Below the pieces are notes generated by a model. It did no database searches. It was given only the letters and a program-made list of their open reading frames with translations, and was not told the DNA's origin. From NCBI GenBank assembly GCA_002315595.1, contig DCHG01000039.1:1-20291 (forward strand): 20,291 nucleotides of DNA, written 5' to 3'. Source of the DNA: Clostridiales bacterium UBA1758. GTDB lineage: Bacteria > Bacillota > Clostridia > Oscillospirales > UBA1758. This document shows, piece by piece, positions 15,084 through 20,291 of this stretch (position 1 is the stretch's first letter; every line of letters starts with the position of its first letter). The position numbers and the translations under genes are program-made.

Positions 15084-15868
15084 TACTTCGCCCCCTTGAT
15101 TTCATCGATTTGTTTTTGTACGTCGGATTTTTTCTCTTCATATGGCGTACCGTATCCGTAATGATGCCCCTTGCCCTCCTTTGAGAATTCGGGAATTCTT
15201 CCGAGAATCGGCAGATCGAACAGATTATTCAATTCTTCTTCATCCTTGATGCGGACATCTAAAAAATAGATCAATGTTGCGACAGCCACGGCAAACACAG
15301 CACCCGCCGCCATGCCTACGGAAACGTTTTTATGATAGTCCGGCGAAAAACTCGTCGTCGGTACTTTCGCTTCGTCGATGATCCATGCGGAACTGCCTTC
15401 GACTAGCAACGCGATCTCATCGGGAACAACCGCCGCCATTGCATTGGCGACTTCCGCGGCTTCGGTCGGATCAGTGCTTGTGACATAAATTGCAAAAATT
15501 TCGGTATTGGAAACCTGTGAAGTGGAAATCATACCGCGCAGGGCTCCGACGGAGTACTTTCCGTCAAGTTTTTCGGCAACGGATGACAGGATTCGGTCGC
15601 TTTTCATAAAGGCGATATAGGTACTGATCAACTGTTGCGCGGTGCTCAATTCGCCCGAAGAAACGGAATCGACCGTAATTCCCGCAAGACGGTTATTGAC
15701 ATAAACCGTCGTCGACGCCTGATACAGCGGCGTCATGTAGTGGTAGGTATAGCAATATGCAAGTGATCCCGCCAGTGCAATGGAAACCACAAACAGCCAC
15801 CATTTTTTCAAATAAGTCAGCAGTAGTTTACGAATGTCAATTTCAAACGGATTTCCGTTCTCTGTCAT
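15083..15868 (-). CDS. Wzz/CapA-type polysaccharide co-polymerase
   Basis: This 261-residue inner-membrane protein has the Wzz plan: short N-terminus, first membrane segment near residues 25-45, an extracytoplasmic domain with YQASTTVYVNN, and a second membrane segment near 185-205. Its cytoplasmic end would contact and activate the neighbouring BY-kinase, which carries its own separate ATPase domain. The tail has several tyrosines (HHYGYGTPY). The start is 15868: GGGTGGG sits eight bases upstream and is inside the longer frame. It is the first gene of the operon, directly after the extended -10 promoter. Confidence 0.9.
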   Translation of the reverse strand: MTENGNPFEIDIRKLLLTYLKKWWLFVVSIALAGSLAYCYTYHYMTPLYQASTTVYVNNRLAGITVDSVSSGELSTAQQLISTYIAFMKSDRILSSVAEKLDGKYSVGALRGMISTSQVSNTEIFAIYVTSTDPTEAAEVANAMAAVVPDEIALLVEGSSAWIIDEAKVPTTSFSPDYHKNVSVGMAAGAVFAVAVATLIYFLDVRIKDEEELNNLFDLPILGRIPEFSKEGKGHHYGYGTPYEEKKSDVQKQIDEIKGAK

Positions 15869-15912
15869 ATATGAATCCCACCCTAACATATATACTGATA
15901 TCAATTTAACAC

Positions 15913-15941
15913 ATTATATCAAAACATTGTTCGAAATGCAA
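15913..15941 (-). promoter_or_regulatory. Sigma-A promoter of the polysaccharide operon
   Basis: On the - strand TTGCAT (15936-15941) and a perfect TATAAT (15913-15918) are 17 bases apart, with TG-A before the -10. It lies about 45 bases upstream of the first start codon and is divergent from the tex promoter. Confidence 0.82.
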
Positions 15942-16001
15942 CCTACTTGTCCGTAGTTTTTCATTTTTCCATTCATAATTCTACATATAAAAAAACGATT
16001 G

Positions 16002-16030
16002 TTGAAAAATCTTCGGAAATGATGTATCAT
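16002..16030 (+). promoter_or_regulatory. Sigma-A promoter of tex
   Basis: TTGAAA (16002-16007) and TATCAT (16025-16030) are 17 bases apart, 32 bases ahead of the ATG. The -10 lies inside a near-palindrome ATGAT-GT-ATCAT (16019-16030). The upstream end of the longer tex reading frame (TTG at 16030) is within the promoter. Confidence 0.75.
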
Positions 16031-16062
16031 TGCATAAGATAATTCACAGAAAGGATTCTGTT

Positions 16063-18216
16063 ATGGATCAGATCATCACTCTACTCGCCACAGAAATCGG
16101 CGAAAAACAAGAATATGTCGAAAATGTCGTGCGCCTTCTCGACGAAGGAAGCACCATTCCGTTCATTGCCCGTTACCGCAAAGAACTTCACGGCGCAATG
16201 GACGACGGAAAACTTCGTACACTGGAAGAACGCCTGAACTATCTGCGCAACTTGCAAAAAAGGCGTGAAGAAGTCATTGCTTCCATTGATCAGCAGGGAA
16301 AGTTAACCGACGAACTTCGTACCGCGATTGAAAAAGCGGCTACTCTTTCCGAGGTCGAGGATCTCTACCTTCCCTACCGTCCGAAGCGTCGTACCCGTGC
16401 AACGATGGCACGCGAAAAGGGACTGGATCCCCTTGCCGAACTCCTGCTAGCGCAGGATGTTTCGGATCCCACCCCTGAGGTCATTGCCGAGGATTTCATC
16501 AACGCCGATCTCGGCGTAAATTCCGTCGAAGAAGCCCTTGCCGGTGCATCCGACATCATCGCCGAGGGCGTTTCCGACTCTGCCGAAGCACGCAAACTTT
16601 TGCGTGAACGTTTCCTTCGTTGCGGAAAACTCCACTCCGAAAAAGCAAAGGATGAAGACTCCGTCTATCGCCTTTATTATGATTTTTCGCAACCGTTAAA
16701 CCGTATACAGGGGCATCAGGTGCTTGCCGTCAACCGAGGAGAAAAGGAAGAATTTTTGAAGATCTCGGTCGAAGTCAACGACGCCGATGTTTTACCATAT
16801 CTCATCCGAATGTTTGTCATCCCGGGGCGTCCCGCATCCGCCTTTGTCCGTTCCGCGGTTGAAGACAGTTGGACGCGTCTGCTTGCACCTGCAATGGAAC
16901 GCGAATTGCGCACCATGCTGACCGATGACGCAAGCGAAGGCGCCATTCACAATTTTGCGCTCAATCTTAAACCCCTCCTGATGCAACCGCCGGTCAAAAA
17001 CAAGGTCACGCTCGGCTTTGATCCCGGCTACCGCATGGGTTGTAAACTTGCCGTCGTCGACGGTACGGGCAAGGTGCTTGACACCGCGGTTATCTATCCG
17101 ACGCAACCGCATAACAAGGTCGTCGAATCAAAGGCGACGCTTGCCAAACTGATCACGAAATACCATATTGAAAACATCGCTATCGGCAACGGAACGGCGT
17201 CGCGTGAATCCGAACAACTTATCGCCGAACTCATCCGCGATTATCCGTCCGTCAGTTACATGGTCGTCAGTGAAGCGGGTGCTTCGGTTTATTCGGCAAG
17301 CAAACTCGCCGCCGAAGAATTCCCCGAATATGACGTCAATCTCCGCAGTGCCGTATCCATTGCACGCAGATTGCAGGATCCGCTTGCGGAACTTGTCAAG
17401 ATCGATCCGAAAGCCATCGGCGTCGGTCAGTATCAGCACGATATGCCGCAGGCGAGGCTCAGCGAAACTTTGGAAGGCGTCGTCGAAGACTGCGTCAATG
17501 CCGTCGGCGCCGACCTCAATTCCGCATCTCCTGCCCTGCTCGGATATATTTCGGGACTCACCAAGACCACCGCCAAAAACATCGTCGCCTATCGTGACGA
17601 AAACGGTGCCTTTGCTTCCCGTCGGGAACTTTTGAAGGTGCCGAAACTCGGTCCGAAGGCTTATGAGCAATGCGCGGGCTTTTTACGTGTCATCGGAGGC
17701 AAAAATGTCCTCGACGGCACCGCCGTCCACCCCGAAAGTTATTCTGCCGCAGAAACCCTTCTTTCGGAGTGCGGTTATCAACTCAAAGATATTTCCGTGG
17801 GAACGATCGGCGATCTGAAACAACGCGTCGATCAGATCGGCAAAGAAATGCTCGCCGAAAAATGCGGTATCGGCGTTCCAACGCTTGATGATATCGTAGG
17901 CGAACTGTTAAAGCCGGGACGCGATCCGCGTGATGAACTTCCGCCCCCGATCCTCCGAGGTGCGGACATTATGGAAATCAAGGATCTCCGTCAGGGGATG
18001 GTGTTGACGGGTACCGTGCGAAATGTCATTGACTTCGGTGCCTTTGTGGATATCGGCGTTCACCGTGACGGGCTTGTTCATATCTCGCAGATCTGTGACA
18101 AGTTCATCAAGCACCCGTCCGAAGTGCTTTCCGTCGGCGATGTCGTCAAAGTCATGGTCATTGATGTCGATCCCGCAAAAGAACGGATCAATCTTTCGAT
18201 CAAGCAAGCCAAATAA
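16063..18216 (+). CDS. tex: Tex-family RNA-binding transcription accessory protein
   Basis: This 717-residue cytoplasmic protein has the Tex order: helical N-terminal HTH-like region, a YqgF/RNase H-like domain around residues 315-440 (LGFDPGYR.GCK), helix-hairpin-helix motifs around 475-545 (VGVDLN-like VGADLNSAS, then K.PKLG.KAYEQ), and a C-terminal S1 RNA-binding domain from about 643 (GMVLTGTVRNVIDFGAFVDI). Tex proteins bind nucleic acid and affect transcription or translation; the precise role is not settled. The start is the ATG at 16063 with AGAAAGGA upstream. It is monocistronic, ending at a shared terminator. Confidence 0.97.
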   Translation: MDQIITLLATEIGEKQEYVENVVRLLDEGSTIPFIARYRKELHGAMDDGKLRTLEERLNYLRNLQKRREEVIASIDQQGKLTDELRTAIEKAATLSEVEDLYLPYRPKRRTRATMAREKGLDPLAELLLAQDVSDPTPEVIAEDFINADLGVNSVEEALAGASDIIAEGVSDSAEARKLLRERFLRCGKLHSEKAKDEDSVYRLYYDFSQPLNRIQGHQVLAVNRGEKEEFLKISVEVNDADVLPYLIRMFVIPGRPASAFVRSAVEDSWTRLLAPAMERELRTMLTDDASEGAIHNFALNLKPLLMQPPVKNKVTLGFDPGYRMGCKLAVVDGTGKVLDTAVIYPTQPHNKVVESKATLAKLITKYHIENIAIGNGTASRESEQLIAELIRDYPSVSYMVVSEAGASVYSASKLAAEEFPEYDVNLRSAVSIARRLQDPLAELVKIDPKAIGVGQYQHDMPQARLSETLEGVVEDCVNAVGADLNSASPALLGYISGLTKTTAKNIVAYRDENGAFASRRELLKVPKLGPKAYEQCAGFLRVIGGKNVLDGTAVHPESYSAAETLLSECGYQLKDISVGTIGDLKQRVDQIGKEMLAEKCGIGVPTLDDIVGELLKPGRDPRDELPPPILRGADIMEIKDLRQGMVLTGTVRNVIDFGAFVDIGVHRDGLVHISQICDKFIKHPSEVLSVGDVVKVMVIDVDPAKERINLSIKQAK

Positions 18217-18221
18217 TGTTG

Positions 18222-18258
18222 AAAACACGCCCGATGCAAAAAGCACCGGGCGTGTTTT
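18222..18258. terminator. Bidirectional terminator between tex and the MFS gene
   Basis: A perfect 12-bp stem, AAAACACGCCCG (18222-18233) with its complement (18247-18258), is followed by a T-run on the + strand and by TTTTC on the - strand. The right arm abuts the MFS stop codon. Confidence 0.88.
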
Positions 18259-19460
18259 TATGAATTGATCTTTTTTCGATTTGTCTTGATACTTGCGGCA
18301 TAGGCACTATTTGCAAGTCCGAGGATTGCCGACAGAATAAACAGCATTTCGATGCCAAGTGCCTTCCAAATCCAACCGCCGAACAATGCGATCAAAATTG
18401 AGATCAAATGGTTGACCGAAATACCCGTCGAAAGTGTGGCGCGCAATTCCTCCTGATTGTCCGAAAGGTCGCGGACGTAGACATTTGACGCCATCGACGC
18501 AAGCGAGATCACCGCATCAAGTAGATAATTCACGCAACAGATAATAAGTGCGATATCCTTCGGGAACAGACGGTGTGCAAAGCCATAGCAAAGGCATACA
18601 AACACTAAAATAATGGTATCAGAAACCATAACGATCTTGTATCCGATCCTGTCAATGATCTTTCCGACCAGCGGTGCGGCAAAAAAGCAACAGATCGCAC
18701 TCACCGCATACAGGGTACTGATCAGCGAAGTGCTTGCCCCGTAGATCAGGATCAGTGCATAGGGACCGAATGTCAGAAAGACCTGCTTTCTTGCACCGTA
18801 AAAAACTTCAAGAAAATAGAATTTCGTGTACTTTTTGTGAAAATAAAAGCGTCTGTTGTTTGCGTCGGTTTCGCTTTTACCGGAAAGTTTCAACGCCGTG
18901 AATGCACCGATCCCGGTAAAGATCGCCGCCCCGGCAAAGACCGAACGATACAATATCTGTGATGTTGCGAGGATTGCAAACAATGCGACAATGACGGCAT
19001 ATCCGATCAAATTTCCGATCTGTGCCGCGGAACTCAACATTCCGAGTGCCTTGCCTTCCTGACCCGCGTGTGAATACCCCATTGCGAGCGTGCTTTTCAT
19101 TCCGAGTTGAATATGTTCACCGAGCGAATATACGCAAACCGCCATGATAACAAGCACACGACTCGGCGGAATGACCGCCTGCATCATAAGTCCGCCGAAC
19201 ATGATCACTGCGCCGATCTTGTATAAACCTTCCGCCGAAAACATATACATTGCCGCAAGCAAAAACACCAACGCAAGCCCCGGTAATTCACGGAAAAATT
19301 CCGATACACCGCGATCAAATTCCGTCAACTTGACGACCTCGGCAAAATAGTTGTCGAGTACGCCCTTGTAAAGTCCGTACCCTAATCCCGTCGCAATGAT
19401 CGAGATCAAAAACATCTTGTATCCCGATTCCTGACGGAAGATTGATTTCATCTTTTCCAT
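18258..19460 (-). CDS. MFS transporter
   Basis: This 400-residue protein is almost all hydrophobic with about twelve membrane segments and a hydrophilic central loop near residues 190-215 (KSETDANNRR), typical of a major facilitator. It would use an ion gradient to import or export a small molecule; the substrate cannot be read. The first ATG is chosen because GGGAGA lies five bases upstream. It is divergent from nfeD and shares a terminator with tex. Similar transporters are often annotated as drug or sugar efflux, but nothing here supports either. Confidence 0.85.
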   Translation of the reverse strand: MEKMKSIFRQESGYKMFLISIIATGLGYGLYKGVLDNYFAEVVKLTEFDRGVSEFFRELPGLALVFLLAAMYMFSAEGLYKIGAVIMFGGLMMQAVIPPSRVLVIMAVCVYSLGEHIQLGMKSTLAMGYSHAGQEGKALGMLSSAAQIGNLIGYAVIVALFAILATSQILYRSVFAGAAIFTGIGAFTALKLSGKSETDANNRRFYFHKKYTKFYFLEVFYGARKQVFLTFGPYALILIYGASTSLISTLYAVSAICCFFAAPLVGKIIDRIGYKIVMVSDTIILVFVCLCYGFAHRLFPKDIALIICCVNYLLDAVISLASMASNVYVRDLSDNQEELRATLSTGISVNHLISILIALFGGWIWKALGIEMLFILSAILGLANSAYAASIKTNRKKINS

Positions 19461-19492
19461 ATCCGTCTCCCTTTGTATATGACACTTTTCAT

Positions 19493-19521
19493 ATTATAAT
19501 CTTTTCGTCATCGAATGACAA
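19493..19521 (-). promoter_or_regulatory. Sigma-A promoter of the MFS transporter
   Basis: On the - strand TTGTCA (19516-19521) and a perfect TATAAT (19493-19498) are 17 bases apart, 33 bases upstream of the start codon. The left arm of a 9-bp inverted repeat lies in the spacer. Confidence 0.8.
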
Positions 19522-19541
19522 GTTATCTTTCCGACGAAAAG
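19501..19541. repeat. 9-bp inverted repeat in the divergent promoter region
   Basis: CTTTTCGTC (19501-19509) and GACGAAAAG (19533-19541) are perfect inverted arms 23 bases apart. The left arm is in the MFS promoter spacer and the right arm abuts the -35 of nfeD. It could be a shared operator. Confidence 0.6.
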
Positions 19542-19542
19542 A

Positions 19543-19571
19543 TTGATTTTTTCGGAAATAAGTGATATATT
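19543..19571 (+). promoter_or_regulatory. Promoter of the nfeD-SPFH operon
   Basis: TTGATT (19543-19548) and TATATT (19566-19571) are 17 bases apart, with TG-A before the -10 (extended -10). It lies 31 bases before the ATG at 19603. Confidence 0.65.
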
Positions 19572-19602
19572 TATCATAATCCTACGAAAAGGAGGCAATA
19601 TT

Positions 19603-20031
19603 ATGCTCATCGCATGGGGCGTGTCCACGCTGTTTTTCATCGTTGTTGAACTGATCACCTACGGAATTACATCGATCTGGTTTGCACTCGGAAGCCTCGC
19701 CGCGTTACTTGTCACGTTGATCGGCGCACCCGTTTGGTTGCAGATCGCCGTCTTCGTTGTCGTATCGGTGGCAACGCTTTTCCTGACAAGACCACTTGTC
19801 AAAAAGTATGTCAACGGTCGCACACAACCGACAAATTTCGACCGTTTGATCGGGATGAAGGCTTTGGTCGGCGAAGAAATATCAAATCTCGCCGGTACCG
19901 GCACCGTCAGCGTCGACGGAAAAGTATGGAGTGCGAAAAGTGAAGACGGCACGGTCATTCCCGAAAAAACACTGATTGAAATCACCGCTATCAGCGGTGC
20001 ACATTTGACGGTCAAGCCGTCCGATAATTAG
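19603..20031 (+). CDS. NfeD-family membrane protein
   Basis: This 142-residue protein has two to three membrane segments in residues 1-65 and a C-terminal OB-fold-like domain (about 77-142: IGMKALVGEE, G.GTVSVDGK.W.A, then I..G..L.V). NfeD proteins partner SPFH/stomatin proteins in membrane microdomain organisation. The start was set at 19603 with GGAGG at 19591-19595; a longer frame from 19543 would begin at the promoter -35. The next gene, nine bases after its stop, is an SPFH protein, the standard partnership. Confidence 0.92.
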   Translation: MLIAWGVSTLFFIVVELITYGITSIWFALGSLAALLVTLIGAPVWLQIAVFVVVSVATLFLTRPLVKKYVNGRTQPTNFDRLIGMKALVGEEISNLAGTGTVSVDGKVWSAKSEDGTVIPEKTLIEITAISGAHLTVKPSDN

Positions 20032-20040
20032 GAGGAAATT

Positions 20041-20291
20041 ATGCCCGAACTCGTATATCTTGCCATTGCGTTCCCCATCGTTCTCGTTTTGGGGATCATT
20101 GTCCGTTGTATCCACATCGTTCCACAGGCTACCTCGTTCGTCATCGAACGCCTCGGTGCGTACAGTGCGACGTGGAGTGTCGGACTTCATTTGAAGGTTC
20201 CGTTCATCGAACGCGTTGCAAACCGCGTTTCACTGAAAGAACAGGTCGCGGATTTCCCGCCCCAGCCCGTTATCACCAAGGATAACGTCAC
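20041..20291 (+). CDS. SPFH/stomatin-like (Band 7) protein, partial
   Basis: An ATG with AGGAGG five bases upstream opens a frame that runs off the window end, giving 83 codons. It has an N-terminal hydrophobic segment (about residues 4-22), then IVPQATSFVIERLGAY and VPFIERVANRVSLKEQV, followed by DFPPQPVITKDNV, which is the classic start of the stomatin/QmcA-type SPFH domain. Such proteins oligomerise on membranes as scaffolds. It directly follows nfeD, its usual partner. Its C-terminal part is not in the window. Confidence 0.93.
   Translation, partial: MPELVYLAIAFPIVLVLGIIVRCIHIVPQATSFVIERLGAYSATWSVGLHLKVPFIERVANRVSLKEQVADFPPQPVITKDNV

Overview
The window looks like chromosomal DNA of a Gram-positive Firmicute, most likely a clostridium from the gut or a similar habitat. 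The supporting signs are strong GGAGG-type ribosome binding sites, sigma-A promoters (several with an extended -10), an S-layer-homology (SLH) protein, a split Wzz / BY-kinase / CpsB-type phosphatase set, a DUF1836 protein and a DegV protein. I see no mobile element, CRISPR array, tRNA or rRNA. Coding density is high and no gene-free stretch exceeds about 200 bases. The species cannot be fixed from the sequence alone.

Layout, left to right. (1) Bases 55-4153 are a rightward operon: a GNAT-like acyltransferase-family protein, smpB, two tandem paralogous alpha/beta hydrolases and an SGNH hydrolase. It ends at a bidirectional terminator shared with the next, convergent gene. (2) Bases 4156-5782 are a divergent pair, a DUF1836 protein (leftward) and a DegV-family protein (rightward), with back-to-back promoters. 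(3) Bases 5851-9299 run leftward: a GH35-type beta-galactosidase with its own promoter, a strong hairpin, then a CDP-alcohol phosphatidyltransferase and an AlkD-type DNA glycosylase. (4) Bases 9317-15941 are a leftward exopolysaccharide-type operon: Wzz-like co-polymerase, BY-kinase with an unusually tyrosine/glycine-rich tail, CpsB/YwqE-type PHP phosphatase, an unnamed membrane-anchored acidic protein, an SLH protein and a CapD/PglF-type nucleotide-sugar dehydratase. (5) Bases 16002-18258 hold tex, sharing a terminator with (6) a leftward MFS transporter (18258-19460). (7) Divergent from the transporter is an nfeD gene followed by an SPFH/stomatin-like gene that runs off the window end.

How the parts fit. 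The surface-polysaccharide operon is the most distinctive region. It holds the tyrosine-phosphorylation control set plus one sugar-nucleotide enzyme and two secreted or surface proteins, but no glycosyltransferase, flippase or polymerase, so those must lie elsewhere. The BY-kinase/phosphatase and membrane-protein/SLH pairs are joined by ATGA overlaps, suggesting translational coupling. The esterases, SGNH hydrolase and GH35 enzyme all lack signal peptides and so look like intracellular carbohydrate processing, though their substrates are unknown. I found no clear new defence or mobile system. The best candidate for something undescribed is the membrane protein + SLH protein pair embedded in the tyrosine-kinase operon, together with the kinase tail. 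Several start sites were moved downstream of the longest open frame because a promoter, ribosome binding site or hairpin sits inside the extension.
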